From Candidatus Terraquivivens tengchongensis (GTDB taxonomy: Archaea > Thermoproteota > Nitrososphaeria_A > Caldarchaeales > Wolframiiraptoraceae), in NCBI GenBank assembly GCA_023268355.1, contig JALNJK010000003.1, forward strand, positions 145,516 to 209,515: DNA of 64,000 bases, read 5' to 3'. The notes under the pieces are model-generated. The model was not told the origin of the DNA, searched no databases, and was given only the letters and a program-made list of their open reading frames with translations. Position 1 is the stretch's first letter; each line of letters begins with the position of its first letter. The translations under genes were made by a program, and so were the position numbers. Of this stretch, positions 17,419 to 26,829 are shown piece by piece.

Positions 17419-18563
17419 CGGAAGGTCTAATCCCCCCAGGGAAGTATTTCATGCAGGGAAATGTTGCTTGTGTTGAAGCGGCCTTAATAGCGGGTTGTAG
17501 ATTCTTTGCTGGATATCCGATAACACCCTCCAGCGAGATTTTACAGTGGATGAGCTATAGGCTTCCACAAGTGGGCGGCCACTTTATACAGATGGAAGAC
17601 GAAATAGCCAGCATTATGGCGGTCCTAGGGGCTTCGAACGCTGGCGTAAAATCTATGACAGCCACATCTGGCCCCGGTTTTTCACTAATGCAAGAGGGCA
17701 TAGGATTTGGTATGATGACAGAAACGCCGTGCGTCATCGTGAACGTTCAGAGAGGAGGTCCGAGCACTGGTATACCGACACTGGTTGGACAGGGAGATGT
17801 TATGCAGGCCAGATGGGGCTCGCACGGGGACTACGAAGCCATAGTATACGCTCCAAACAACGTCCAAGAAATGTTTGACCTCACGATAAAGGCCTTTAAC
17901 GCGTCGGAAGAATACAGGCAACCGGTTGTCCTATTGGCCGACCAAGTTATAAGCCATATGTACGGCTCTTTGACCGTACCTCCACATGATGAGATAAAGA
18001 TAGTGAACAGGAAGCTACCCTGCGTTCCGCCAAACATTCCAGACTTCAAGCCGTTTGACGCGAAGTATGAAGTGCCGCCTATGGCGCTGGCCGGTATGGG
18101 ATATAGGGTGCATGTAACTGGTTTGACCCATGACGAGAGAGGTTACCCATACTACACGCATGAAGTCTCGACATGGTGCGTAAAGCATCTAGTATCGAAA
18201 GTCAGGAACAACGCAAAGAAGATATGGGAAGTGGAGCATTTCATGTTAGAGGATGCAGACATCGTGTTGATATCGTATGGTATAACATCAAGGTCATCGT
18301 ATCAAGCAGTGAAGATTGCAAGGTCTGAAGGCATTAAAGCTGGTATGCTGAGACTAATAACGCTATGGCCGTTTCCGGATGAAATCGTCAAGAAGGTAAG
18401 CGAGCAGGCTAAGGTAATCGTAGTTCCAGAGATAAACATGGGTCAGATAATTCATCCAGTAAGGGAGGTTGCTGAGTGCCTCGTCGTGGGTTTAAGTTGG
18501 GCTCCTGGCGCGGTGCCGACACCAGACGTCATACTCGATACGATCAGGTATGTGTCGAGGTGA
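17415..18563 (+). CDS. korA: 2-oxoglutarate (2-oxoacid):ferredoxin oxidoreductase, alpha subunit
   Basis: 382 residues. The pyrimidine-binding part reads [21 protein letters not shown], followed by [36 protein letters not shown], both typical of KorA rather than PorA. The middle [30 protein letters not shown] is the KorA substrate-loop hallmark. A C-terminal domain ([21 protein letters not shown]) completes it. Operon order D-A-B-C supports 2-oxoglutarate or a broad 2-oxoacid substrate for CoA-dependent oxidation. Confidence 0.92.
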   Translation: MTEGLIPPGKYFMQGNVACVEAALIAGCRFFAGYPITPSSEILQWMSYRLPQVGGHFIQMEDEIASIMAVLGASNAGVKSMTATSGPGFSLMQEGIGFGMMTETPCVIVNVQRGGPSTGIPTLVGQGDVMQARWGSHGDYEAIVYAPNNVQEMFDLTIKAFNASEEYRQPVVLLADQVISHMYGSLTVPPHDEIKIVNRKLPCVPPNIPDFKPFDAKYEVPPMALAGMGYRVHVTGLTHDERGYPYYTHEVSTWCVKHLVSKVRNNAKKIWEVEHFMLEDADIVLISYGITSRSSYQAVKIARSEGIKAGMLRLITLWPFPDEIVKKVSEQAKVIVVPEINMGQIIHPVREVAECLVVGLSWAPGAVPTPDVILDTIRYVSR

Positions 18564-18567
18564 TGGT

Positions 18568-19428
18568 ATGCCTAAGGAAGTTTTAGCTACAAAGCATCCC
18601 GATGATGAGCTGATAAGAACGGATAGGATGCCGCATATATGGTGTCCTGGTTGCGGAATAGGTATTGTGATGAAGTGCTACATCAAAGCGATAAAAAAGA
18701 GCGGCATACCGCCCGAAAGACATGTGGTCGTGTCTGGTATAGGTTGCTCCTCCAGACTTTCGGGTTACGTAAACATAGACTCTTACCATACTACGCATGG
18801 CAGGGCGATACCTTTCGCGATAGGCATGAACCTTGTGAAGCCCGAGCTTGAGATAACCGTGATAGCTGGTGATGGTGACTTGGTTACCATAGGCGGAAAC
18901 CATTTCATGCATGCTATTAGGAGGAACCATGACATCAACGTCATACTGATCAACAACTTCATTTATGGTATGACCGGTGGGCAGTATGGAGCCACGACAC
19001 CCCTCGGCTCAAAGGCATCGTCCGCTCCTTATGGTACGATAGATAATCCGCTTAACATACCGCTCTTGGTCGCCTCACTTGGTGCTCCTTTTGTCGCGAG
19101 GTGGACGACGTTTCATGTACACCAGCTAACCGATGCGATACTCAAGGCCATGAAGATAAATGGCTTCGCATTCATAGAGGTTTTATCACCGTGCCCGACG
19201 CAGTACGGCGAAGATAACAACTTCCCAACGGGTCTCGACATGATGAAGTACTTTAAGAAGACATGCGTCGTAAACCATGAGGCAGACCTTAGGACTGTTG
19301 ATATAGACTTGAAGTCCGGTAAGCCGATAGTCGTAGGAAACTTCGTCCATAAAGAAAAACCATCCTACAACGATATGGAGAGAAAATTGATAGAGGATGC
19401 TATGAGGGAGAGGAAGTTGCATGGTTAG
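18568..19428 (+). CDS. korB: 2-oxoglutarate (2-oxoacid):ferredoxin oxidoreductase, beta subunit
   Basis: 286 residues from ATG 18568, which follows GAGGTGAT at 18557-18564; an upstream ATG at 18550 lies inside korA and lacks this signal. The cluster cysteines are in WCPGCGIG, GIGCSS and PCPTQYG. The thiamine diphosphate motif is AGDGDLVTIGGNHF...NNFIYGMTGGQ. It is the catalytic partner of KorA. Confidence 0.93.
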   Translation: MPKEVLATKHPDDELIRTDRMPHIWCPGCGIGIVMKCYIKAIKKSGIPPERHVVVSGIGCSSRLSGYVNIDSYHTTHGRAIPFAIGMNLVKPELEITVIAGDGDLVTIGGNHFMHAIRRNHDINVILINNFIYGMTGGQYGATTPLGSKASSAPYGTIDNPLNIPLLVASLGAPFVARWTTFHVHQLTDAILKAMKINGFAFIEVLSPCPTQYGEDNNFPTGLDMMKYFKKTCVVNHEADLRTVDIDLKSGKPIVVGNFVHKEKPSYNDMERKLIEDAMRERKLHG

Positions 19429-19969
19429 GTGGGACATAAGTCTGTTCGGTTCTGGTGGTCAGGGCATAATTAGGGGCGGACAGATACTCAGCGAGGCCGC
19501 GGTCTTAGAGGAAGGAAAGGATGCCACGTTGACTATAGCCTACGGGCCGGAACAAGTCGGTGGTTGGTCGAGGGCGGATGTTGTGATATCTGATGAACCA
19601 ATAGATTTTCCGCTGGTTACAAAGCCCGACGTGCTGGTCGCCATGTCGCAGGAAGGGTTGGACAGAAGTTGGAAGGAAGGCAGAGTACCAAAAAAGTTAC
19701 TCATATACGACAGCGAGCTTGTGAACGTGTCTAAGATTGGAGGAATAAAGATGGTGGGCCTTCCTGCAACCAAGATAGCTGAGCAACTCGGAAGGAGAGT
19801 AATCGCCAATATAGTGATGCTCGGAGCGCTCTCAGAAGTTACTGACATCGTGAGGCGCGAGTCTTTGCTTAACGTGATAAGGAGGAAGTTCCCGAAAGCT
19901 CTAGAGCTTAACGAGAGGGCTTTCATGGAAGGTGTTAAACACGCTAAAGAAGGTGCGACAACTGTTTGA
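19421..19969 (+). CDS. korC: 2-oxoglutarate (2-oxoacid):ferredoxin oxidoreductase, gamma subunit
   Basis: 182 residues beginning with the gamma-family loop FGSGGQGIIRGGQILSEAAV and the second hallmark YGPEQVGGWSRADVVISDEPI. It overlaps korB by 8 nt and closes the kor operon. Confidence 0.92.
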   Translation: MVRWDISLFGSGGQGIIRGGQILSEAAVLEEGKDATLTIAYGPEQVGGWSRADVVISDEPIDFPLVTKPDVLVAMSQEGLDRSWKEGRVPKKLLIYDSELVNVSKIGGIKMVGLPATKIAEQLGRRVIANIVMLGALSEVTDIVRRESLLNVIRRKFPKALELNERAFMEGVKHAKEGATTV

Positions 19970-20052
19970 CAGTGTAGGTCAATGCTCCTTTTCAGATCGA
20001 ATTTTTGATAATCATCATGCGATAGTGTAATGAAAAGCTTTATTTTCGTGAA

Positions 20053-20068
20053 TGTCTGAGTTCAGACA
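20053..20068. promoter_or_regulatory. Inverted repeat TGTCTGA-GT-TCAGACA upstream of the dephospho-CoA kinase gene
   Basis: Seven-base arms at 20053-20059 and 20062-20068 flank a 2-nt centre, 40 bp before the start of the GTP-dependent dephospho-CoA kinase gene. A tight palindrome here is a candidate operator; no regulator is obvious next to it. Confidence 0.35.
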
Positions 20069-20108
20069 GATGTGTTAAAAATGATTCTGTCCTGGTGCCC
20101 ATGACGAA

Positions 20109-20648
20109 ATGTCAGGTTATCAATTCGATAAAGAAATAACTTTTAGCGAGGAGGACAAGGAGAAGGTTAGAAAACCTCTGGGCAAGCTTTTCGAGGGTAA
20201 GCCGCCCGGAACGACGGAAAGGCTCATCAAACATATACGGAAAAGGAAGCCCGCGATGCTGATAGTTGTCGGCGACTTCTCCGCGAGGGAGCTAAGTAAG
20301 TCTGGAGTCCATGCGGATGTTTACGTAGTTGACGGAAAGGTCGAGAGAAAGACCTCGGAGAGGTTTGCCGATGATATTGCTTTGCAGATTTTTACGAAGA
20401 ATCCTGCAGGGACGATATCCATAGAGGCGGTGAACGCTTTGAAGGAAGCGATACGTTCTGGGAAGAGGACCATAGTCTATGTTGACGGCGAAGAAGACCT
20501 GCTAACACTTCCTGCAATCATGTTGGCTCCACTGGGCTCCATGGTCGTATACGGTCAACCAGGCATCGGTGTGGTTTCTGTAGATGTTACAGAAGATAAG
20601 AAGCGGGAAATATGTGCAATGCTGAAGGATATCAGTGCTAAAGAATAG
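20109..20648 (+). CDS. GTP-dependent dephospho-CoA kinase (DUF359)
   Basis: 179 residues of the archaeal DUF359 family, which catalyses the last step of coenzyme A synthesis using GTP. Hallmarks seen: IVVGDFSARELSKSGVHADVYVVDGKVERK, then IRSGKRTIVYVDGEEDLLTLPAIMLAPLGS and VVYGQPGIGVVSVDV. ATG 20109 is preceded by ATG 20101 in another frame. The gene is convergent with rps27ae, with only 1 nt between the stop codons. Confidence 0.9.
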   Translation: MSGYQFDKEITFSEEDKEKVRKPLGKLFEGKPPGTTERLIKHIRKRKPAMLIVVGDFSARELSKSGVHADVYVVDGKVERKTSERFADDIALQIFTKNPAGTISIEAVNALKEAIRSGKRTIVYVDGEEDLLTLPAIMLAPLGSMVVYGQPGIGVVSVDVTEDKKREICAMLKDISAKE

Positions 20649-20649
20649 T

Positions 20650-20817
20650 TTATGCCTTCTTCTTAAACTCTGTGTAATGACAGTTTCCACAAGTGTATCT
20701 GTCAGCATGCTCAGCCATTATGTAACCTTTTCCGCACTTTGGGCAGAAAAGGACGCTCTTCATCAGATTATTCCCCTCAAGCTTGTACTTTGCCCAGAGT
20801 TTAGCCTGTCTTCCCAG
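20650..20817 (-). CDS. rps27ae: Ribosomal protein S27ae, apparently starting at CTG
   Basis: A 55-residue zinc-ribbon protein of the small subunit: WAKYKLEGNNL, FCPKCGKGYIMAEHADRYTC and GNCHYTEFKKKA match S27ae, with CxxC...CxxC zinc ligands. The conserved WxKY segment lies before the only in-frame ATG (20763), which would give a 37-residue fragment, so translation must begin upstream. Between the in-frame stop and that segment there is no ATG, GTG or TTG. CTG at 20815-20817 follows a strong purine-rich signal (AGGAGGTGGAGG) with 3-7 nt spacing and overlaps the end of rps24e by 17 nt. I therefore propose a CUG start; a sequence error is the alternative. Confidence 0.8.
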   Translation of the reverse strand: MGRQAKLWAKYKLEGNNLMKSVLFCPKCGKGYIMAEHADRYTCGNCHYTEFKKKA

Positions 20818-21109
20818 AAACCTCCACCTCCTGCCTTTTCAAAACGTACTTCCTCTCATACTTTTTCATATCTTCCGCGGTGTCGTAAACATGGCAGTGT
20901 ACCGAGAGCCTATGTTGTCCAAAAAGGTTCTCCATTTTGACGATCGCTATTCTATCCTCCGATACTTTCAGGTACTCCGCTATAAGCTTCAAAACCTCAT
21001 CTCTCTTGGGCGTTGCACCATCATAGTCTATCAATATCTGAATATCCTTTCGATTGAGCAACTTGTTATAAAATTCGGATGCTATCAACAATTTGGCCAT
21101 AAACATCAC
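20801..21109 (-). CDS. rps24e: Ribosomal protein S24e
   Basis: 102 residues. The core KDIQILIDYDGATPKRDEVLKLIAEYL followed by IAIVKMENLFGQHRLSVHCHVYDTAEDMKKYERKYVLKR is the archaeal S24e signature. It overlaps rps6e upstream (4 nt, ATGA) and rps27ae downstream. Start may be any of the clustered Met codons. Confidence 0.93.
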   Translation of the reverse strand: MMFMAKLLIASEFYNKLLNRKDIQILIDYDGATPKRDEVLKLIAEYLKVSEDRIAIVKMENLFGQHRLSVHCHVYDTAEDMKKYERKYVLKRQEVEVSGKTG

Positions 21110-21516
21110 CCGCTCGCAGGTATTAGGACCGCGTTTATTTGCGCGATCGCCTCGCTTATCATGTTTCCCCTCACTGTAACCCTTTTTCTAAGACCTTCTT
21201 TTTTTCTTCTGTTCCTCTTCTTCTTTCTCTTGGAAGGTGGTTTCTCTCTTGGATGGAAGCCGACGCCACCAGAAAGGAGCACTCTCACTTTTCTTGGACC
21301 GCTCACGTCTGGTCTCATAGGGAAGCCGTCTACGTCAGTACCACCTGTTATCCTGATTTTGAAGCCAGACTTGCCGAGTATTGAACCATCTAGCTCATCG
21401 CCTATCTTCTTCCCTATGAACAGCGAAAACTGTTGTGGCGTCAGTTGAATCGTTTGCGCTTTACCCGTGGAGGGTTCAGACAGGACTAGCCTGGGACCAG
21501 GCTTCTTCTCGGACAA
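21106..21516 (-). CDS. rps6e: Ribosomal protein S6e
   Basis: 136 residues, the usual archaeal length. Hallmarks: IGKKIGDELDGSILG, KIRITGGTDVDGFPMRPDV and the basic KRKKKRNRRKKEGLRKRVTVRGN. It is the first gene of an S6e-S24e-S27ae unit, 53 bp after aIF5B on the same strand, and all four may share a transcript. Confidence 0.95.
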   Translation of the reverse strand: MSEKKPGPRLVLSEPSTGKAQTIQLTPQQFSLFIGKKIGDELDGSILGKSGFKIRITGGTDVDGFPMRPDVSGPRKVRVLLSGGVGFHPREKPPSKRKKKRNRRKKEGLRKRVTVRGNMISEAIAQINAVLIPASG

Positions 21517-21569
21517 CGGGGCACCTCCGTTTTATACCCGTCAACTAATAGGTTCTTAATAAGTCTCAA

Positions 21570-23378
21570 TTACCTAGCCCAAAGGGGGTTATTCTTCCTG
21601 ATTATCTGGGCTATCTCATCGAGTACCGCCTTTTCATCCTCCGTTAACCTATTGGTGAAAGACTTAAAGAGCAACCGTGCCTCGTTTTCCGGTATTACTG
21701 TATAAAGTATTTCACCTTCCTTCACATGCCTTCCGATAGTCGGTTCCTTCATAGATATCGCGACACTCATACCGGCTGTGGCCTCTGGTATGCTCTGACC
21801 CTTGTCCTGTATCTGCGATATCGTGCCAACATGTTTGCCCTCAGAATTCATCAACGTATACTTCGGCTTAATCCTTCCACCTAAGACTTCCACGCCCACT
21901 ATGGCCGGGTTACTCCTCCTGAACACATAACCTGGAAGTATCTTTATCTTGCCAGGCTTTGTGAGGGACTCGAACTGAATAGTCTCCCTTCTCTCCTTCT
22001 CCTTTTTCACCCAATCTGTGTATTCTTCCACTAACCTGAATAGTACGTTCGATTTGAATATTCTGATACCCCTGTTGTTGGCCTCACGTTCAAGGTCCGG
22101 ATCAACTCTGATGTTGAATGCTAAGATGACGCCGCTCAACTCATCCTTCATCCTAACTACTTCTGCTTCAACTATGTCCCTCTTTGATAGCTCACCTATG
22201 TCGGCAACCCTTATCTGCACTCCTCTCTCACGGAGAAAGTTGACGGCTGCCTCGAGTGAGCCGAGAGTGTCCGCCTTGAGTACGACACCCACTTTATCTG
22301 TAAAGAGCCTAAACTCACCAACTTCTTTCGTAATTCTCTCCAATACCTCTTCTTCCTTCTGACCAATCACGTATATAGGTGAACCAGGATACGTTTTATC
22401 CAACCCTTCAGCAACTAGTTTCAAACCCGCAGCAGCCAAAACGCGCTCTACCGACTTGAACTTATCCCTCGGGTCCCGCATCTCATCGAGGGGCTTTGGC
22501 ATGAGTATGGCCTTGACCTTTGTCGTGAACGCTCCATCTGGGCCAAGTAGAGCTACCTTGTCGCCGACCTTCAATACACCATCGTATATTATTGCATTGA
22601 CTGTCGTACCAAGCCCCTCTTCTTCTGTTATCTCTAACACGACACCCTCTGCTGGTGCATCTTCGTTGAGCGTAAGCTGCTCTTTCATGAACGCCTGGGC
22701 AAGACCTAAAAGTACGAGGAGTAGGTCCGGTATGCCTTCGCCGCTCTTGGCACTCACCGGAACTATGGCGACCGTAGTGGTGAATGAGGTAATCCTAGTG
22801 TAGATGTCTGCTCTGAAGCCAAGGTTTGACAGCTCGCCGACTATCATGTAGACCCTCTGCTCGAGCTCATCCTTTACGGCTTGGCTCTGTCTTTGGAATG
22901 CTTTAGGGAAGGGCTCATATTCAACGGACTTCCAGCCTGGTATCAAGTCTATCTTATTCATGGCCACGACAAACGGTGTCTTTCTCGTCTTGAGCAACTC
23001 CAAGCTTTCAAGCGTCTGTTCCTGTATGCCTTTCGTCACGTCAATGACGAGTATTGCCAAGTCTGCTATCGAGCCTCCTCTTTTCCTCAAGTTGGCGAAG
23101 GCCGCATGGCCCGGCGTGTCAACGAAGAGTAAGCCCGGAATCTTCAGCTGCACCTTAATCTCTCCAAGTAGTGCCTTACACGTCGAGATGACTGCATCAA
23201 GCGGAAAGAGGCTTGCGCCTATGTGTTGTGTTATCCCGCCAGCCTCCCTTGCTGCTACCAGCGTGCCCCTCATCTTATCGAGTAGGCTCGTCTTGCCGTG
23301 GTCGACGTGCCCCAACACGACCACGATTGGCTGCCTCAGCCGCATGTCAAGTCCACAATCATTAGCCTTGACCGCCAT
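21570..23378 (-). CDS. infB: Translation initiation factor aIF5B (GTPase)
   Basis: 602 residues, normal for the archaeal factor. G motifs GHVDHGKTS, DTPGHAAF and NKIDLIPGW are intact, followed by a second domain, the domain III core and a C-terminal beta barrel with helix tail (ending in IIRKNNPLWAR). It joins ribosomal subunits and positions initiator tRNA at start selection. No intein interrupts it. It is divergent from kae1. Confidence 0.96.
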   Translation of the reverse strand: MAVKANDCGLDMRLRQPIVVVLGHVDHGKTSLLDKMRGTLVAAREAGGITQHIGASLFPLDAVISTCKALLGEIKVQLKIPGLLFVDTPGHAAFANLRKRGGSIADLAILVIDVTKGIQEQTLESLELLKTRKTPFVVAMNKIDLIPGWKSVEYEPFPKAFQRQSQAVKDELEQRVYMIVGELSNLGFRADIYTRITSFTTTVAIVPVSAKSGEGIPDLLLVLLGLAQAFMKEQLTLNEDAPAEGVVLEITEEEGLGTTVNAIIYDGVLKVGDKVALLGPDGAFTTKVKAILMPKPLDEMRDPRDKFKSVERVLAAAGLKLVAEGLDKTYPGSPIYVIGQKEEEVLERITKEVGEFRLFTDKVGVVLKADTLGSLEAAVNFLRERGVQIRVADIGELSKRDIVEAEVVRMKDELSGVILAFNIRVDPDLEREANNRGIRIFKSNVLFRLVEEYTDWVKKEKERRETIQFESLTKPGKIKILPGYVFRRSNPAIVGVEVLGGRIKPKYTLMNSEGKHVGTISQIQDKGQSIPEATAGMSVAISMKEPTIGRHVKEGEILYTVIPENEARLLFKSFTNRLTEDEKAVLDEIAQIIRKNNPLWAR

Positions 23379-23460
23379 CTAATGGGTCTTTTGCTTTTTT
23401 AGCCGGCGAGCAGTCACAAGAATGATAAGCACCTTAATCATAATCTTCTTTGAGAGAAGG

Positions 23461-24453
23461 TTGAGGGAAGGCACAAAAATAGTCCTTGGCATAGAGTCAA
23501 CAGCCCACACCTTCGGCGTAGGTATAGTGTCGTCAGACGGCCGGATACTGGCCAATGAGAATAAAGTCTACAGGCCTTCTAAAGGGGGTATACATCCGAG
23601 GGAGGCAGCGCAGCACCATTCGCGTGTAGCTCCTGAGATCCTTAGAACTAGTATATCTAAAGCAGGTGTCTCCCTCAGCGAGTTGGACGGCATAGCGTTC
23701 TCTGTTGGGCCTGGTCTTGGGCCCTGCTTAAGGACTGGTGCAACTATAGCCAGGACACTCGCCCTCAGCCTCAATAAACCCCTCATAGCCGTGAACCACG
23801 GTGTTGCCCATATTGAGATCGGAAGGTTGGTCACGGGTTGCAGAGACCCAGTAGTCCTTTATGTGGCTGGTGGTAACACACTGGTAGCAGCATTCAACGC
23901 AGGAAGGTACAGAATATTCGGTGAAACGTTGGACATAGCGGCTGGCAACTGCCTCGATACCTTCGGCATAAAAGCAGGCATAGGTCCTATGCCTATGCCG
24001 GAGGTTGTGGCGGAGAAAGCAAAATCATTCGTCCAACTCCCTTACGCGGTTAAGGGTATGGATGTGTCCTTCTCTGGTCTGCTGACTGCTGCACTTTTGA
24101 AGCTTAAACAGGGAGTAGCGCTGGAGGACGTCTGCTACGGCTTGACGGAGACAGTCTACAGCATGCTGACCGAGGTAACTGAGAGGGCTGTTGCTTACAC
24201 CGCAAAAAACGAGATACTCGTGGTCGGCGGTCTTGCGAGGAGCAAGAGGTTAAAGGGTATGCTCGACACTATGGCAAGAGAACGCGGAGCCAAAGTTTAT
24301 ACAATACCTGACGAGTACGCCGGAGATAACGGCGCGATGATAGCTTGGAACGGCATCTTACACCTCATGTTCGGCATGGTTGTTGATGTTGAGGATAGTA
24401 GGATTAAGCCGAGGATGAGGATAGACGAGACAGAAGTCAGATGGTTCAGGTGA
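23461..24453 (+). CDS. kae1: tRNA N6-threonylcarbamoyladenosine synthase subunit Kae1
   Basis: 330 residues from TTG 23461, which gives the family's short N-terminus before VLGIESTAHTFGVGIV; ATG 23422 would add an unusual hydrophobic stretch. The metal-binding motif REAAQHHSRVAPEIL, the ASKHA loops VNHGVAHIEIGRL and LYVAGGNT and the C-terminal EYAGDNGAMIAWNG are intact. With Bud32, Cgi121 and Pcc1 it makes t6A37 in ANN-decoding tRNAs. Kae1 and Bud32 are separate genes here, 7 bp apart, not fused as in some euryarchaea. Confidence 0.95.
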   Translation: MREGTKIVLGIESTAHTFGVGIVSSDGRILANENKVYRPSKGGIHPREAAQHHSRVAPEILRTSISKAGVSLSELDGIAFSVGPGLGPCLRTGATIARTLALSLNKPLIAVNHGVAHIEIGRLVTGCRDPVVLYVAGGNTLVAAFNAGRYRIFGETLDIAAGNCLDTFGIKAGIGPMPMPEVVAEKAKSFVQLPYAVKGMDVSFSGLLTAALLKLKQGVALEDVCYGLTETVYSMLTEVTERAVAYTAKNEILVVGGLARSKRLKGMLDTMARERGAKVYTIPDEYAGDNGAMIAWNGILHLMFGMVVDVEDSRIKPRMRIDETEVRWFR

Positions 24454-24460
24454 AGATGGA

Positions 24461-25126
24461 TTGCTGAGATTGGGAGAACCGACAGCGATCATAAGGCTTG
24501 GTGCTGAGGCAACGATCTATGCGCTAAACTGGAATGGTATGGAGCTCATAGCGAAGAGGAGGGTGCCCAAGTCTTACAGGCATCCTTTGCTGGACAAGGA
24601 GATAAGGATGCAAAGGACGGTCTCCGAAGCAAGAATAATCTCCGAGGCTAAGAAGTATGGTGTGGCATGCCCAGTGATAATCCTCGTAGATTTAGAAGAT
24701 GCAACGATATACATGCAAAGGATACGCGGAATAGAGGCAAGGGACATCATAGGGAACTTAAACCAAGAAGATCTATCAAAACTCGCGAGACGTGTTGGTG
24801 TCCTTACGGGTATGTTGCACAACGGCGGTATAGCGCATGGTGACTTGACGCTCTCCAACGTTATCGTTGATGAGCAAATGAATCCTTACCTCGTTGACTT
24901 CGGCTTGGCAACTTTTACCAAGGATATCGAGGAGTTCGCAGTTGACATCCACCTACTTGACAGGTCTCTCCAGAGCACGCATTACAACGTAAAGGACGGA
25001 TTTATGCAGTGTTTCTTAGAAGGTTACAGGACAGTCATGGGCGATATGCTAAACGATGTCTTGAAAAAAGTTAAGGATATAGAGTCGAGGGGGAGATACG
25101 TGGAGAGGGAGATGAGAAAGCGTTGA
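24461..25126 (+). CDS. bud32: KEOPS kinase Bud32
   Basis: 221 residues. A small RIO-like kinase: ATP-loop GAEATIYALNW, the KRR-x-PKSYRHPLLDKEIR segment, catalytic HGDLTLSNVIV and metal-binding DFGLA. The C-terminal basic tail (GRYVEREMRKR) is typical. It stimulates Kae1 and overlaps rdgB by 4 nt (TTGA). Start is TTG 24461. Confidence 0.94.
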   Translation: MLRLGEPTAIIRLGAEATIYALNWNGMELIAKRRVPKSYRHPLLDKEIRMQRTVSEARIISEAKKYGVACPVIILVDLEDATIYMQRIRGIEARDIIGNLNQEDLSKLARRVGVLTGMLHNGGIAHGDLTLSNVIVDEQMNPYLVDFGLATFTKDIEEFAVDIHLLDRSLQSTHYNVKDGFMQCFLEGYRTVMGDMLNDVLKKVKDIESRGRYVEREMRKR

Positions 25127-25683
25127 GGCTAACTTTCGTGACGACGAATACGGGAAAGGCGAATGAGGTTAAGAGTTTGTTGAAACCCCTCGGTATAGAG
25201 ATAGACGTACGCGCAATAAAGCTCACCGAGATACAATCCGACTCTCTCGAGGAGATAGCGATGAGGAGTTGCGAAGAAGCTCATGAGATTTTGAAGGAAC
25301 CCGTGTTCGTCGAAGATGCTGGCCTTTTCATCGAGCGCCTAAACGGTTTTCCAGGACCCTATTCATCCTACGTCTATAGAACGATAGGTGTCGCCGGTAT
25401 ACTGAAGTTGATGGAATATGAAGAAAACAGGGCGGCACACTTCAAATCCTGTATAGCCTGCAAGTTATCCAGAGAACCTCCCGTGTTGTTCAGCGGTGTA
25501 TGTGTCGGAAGAATTTCCCATGAGCCTAGGGGGTTAAGCGGATTTGGCTTTGACCCGATATTCATACCAGAAGAAGGTGATGGAAGGACTTTCGCCGAGA
25601 TGAGTGTTGAGGAGAAGAATGCAGTATCGCATAGGGGGAAATCTGTTAGACTGCTTGCTGAATGGTTAAGGCTTATGCGCTAA
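25123..25683 (+). CDS. rdgB: XTP/dITP diphosphatase (Ham1/RdgB)
   Basis: 186 residues. TTNTGKANEVKSLL, FVEDAGLFIERLNGFPGPYSSYV and GFGFDPIFIPE are the family motifs, and the late SHRGKS box is present. It removes inosine- and xanthosine-type nucleoside triphosphates from the pool. Coupled to bud32 (start TTG overlaps its stop) and convergent with the glycosyltransferase, with an 18-nt tail overlap. Confidence 0.94.
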   Translation: MRLTFVTTNTGKANEVKSLLKPLGIEIDVRAIKLTEIQSDSLEEIAMRSCEEAHEILKEPVFVEDAGLFIERLNGFPGPYSSYVYRTIGVAGILKLMEYEENRAAHFKSCIACKLSREPPVLFSGVCVGRISHEPRGLSGFGFDPIFIPEEGDGRTFAEMSVEEKNAVSHRGKSVRLLAEWLRLMR

Positions 25684-26829
25684 TTCCTCAATTATCGAGA
25701 CAGTAACGTTTACTGGATCAAGCTTCTCCATCAACCTCTTGAAAGAGAGAACATTTCTCGAATACGCATCATCGGTAAGAATTCTATCTAATGCATGTCC
25801 GAGGACTTCCTCGTTTAACTCATCTTCATTGATTACTATTCCGGCGCCGTGCTTTGCAACGGACTCTGCGTTTGACTTCTGCTCACCATGAGCCCTTATG
25901 GGTATCAGGACCATGGGCTTTCCGAATGCTAGCGCCCTAACGATACTTCCATGTCCTGATCTTGATATGACGACATCGGATGCATCGTAAAGCTCGTCCG
26001 GATTTTCGACCCAATTCATGAGTAGCATATTCTCCTCCCTCTTTATGTTAGGAGCTTTTGGTTCTGCGAGAGTTATAACGAAGAAGTATCTATCCAGTTT
26101 TCTAACGATTCTAACAAGCTTCTCGGCAAGTACAGTCTTCTCGAATATAGGCCCACTAATATGCGCAAAAATTAATGGCTTCCCCGATGGTATTCCGTAC
26201 TTTTTACGTACTTCGTCTTTTGTTGACAGTTTTTGCCTCGGCACCTCAAACAACGGACCGACGAATGTGCTCTTCGACTTTGCGACATCGCTCAGCGCAA
26301 GGTTCATCCGCGAAATCGTGTAAGGTGGCGGAAAGTCCGATATCACGATTTTATCTGCCATCTCCCAAAACTTAGTGACGAGTTGTGCACCGTTCTCGAC
26401 GAGCTCTACTAGCGTCTTGTACTTATGGTATTCTACTAATACATTAAATTGGTTGAGTATCAGCACAACAGGATGTTCCAATAACTTTGCAGCTATGACC
26501 GTCGATACCCTAGTATCGGAGATGACAACGGATGGGCCAAAACAAGATATGCTGGAAACTTCCCTCGCAGTCTGGAGAGATACCTTAAGCGGAAGATGAA
26601 GGTTTTTAAATATCGTTAGCTTTATGCTAACCTTGCCGTCCGGAAGGACACCATAAGATACTGGATCAACCTTGTTGACCGGGATGCCGATAGCCTCGAG
26701 ATATTCTGCACCATCACTGTAGCTTGAAACTGCAACCTCCCATCCATTCTTCACTAACGCCTTAATGAGAAGCGAACTCCTGGCGGCATGGCCCATGCCG
26801 ATTCCACAGATGCCGAAGTACGCCCTCAA
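25666..26829 (-). CDS. MurG-like glycosyltransferase (GT-B fold, family 28 type)
   Basis: 387 residues. The N-terminus YFGICGIGMGHAARSSLLIKAL is the acceptor-side loop of MurG/UGT-like enzymes, and the C-terminal half carries the donor-binding ASDVVISRSGHGSIVRALAFGKPMVLIPI followed by GEQKSNAESVAKHGAG. These fix the GT-B fold and a nucleotide-sugar donor. The acceptor is unknown; a lipid or dolichol-linked sugar is likely. It overlaps the AMMECR1 gene by 4 nt. Confidence 0.82.
   Translation of the reverse strand: MRAYFGICGIGMGHAARSSLLIKALVKNGWEVAVSSYSDGAEYLEAIGIPVNKVDPVSYGVLPDGKVSIKLTIFKNLHLPLKVSLQTAREVSSISCFGPSVVISDTRVSTVIAAKLLEHPVVLILNQFNVLVEYHKYKTLVELVENGAQLVTKFWEMADKIVISDFPPPYTISRMNLALSDVAKSKSTFVGPLFEVPRQKLSTKDEVRKKYGIPSGKPLIFAHISGPIFEKTVLAEKLVRIVRKLDRYFFVITLAEPKAPNIKREENMLLMNWVENPDELYDASDVVISRSGHGSIVRALAFGKPMVLIPIRAHGEQKSNAESVAKHGAGIVINEDELNEEVLGHALDRILTDDAYSRNVLSFKRLMEKLDPVNVTVSIIEELAHKP

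Noticed and set aside
20783..21448. 221-residue plus-strand reading frame
   Set aside because: Antisense to rps24e and rps6e, low-complexity Ser/Phe/Leu sequence, no domain; a shadow of real genes.
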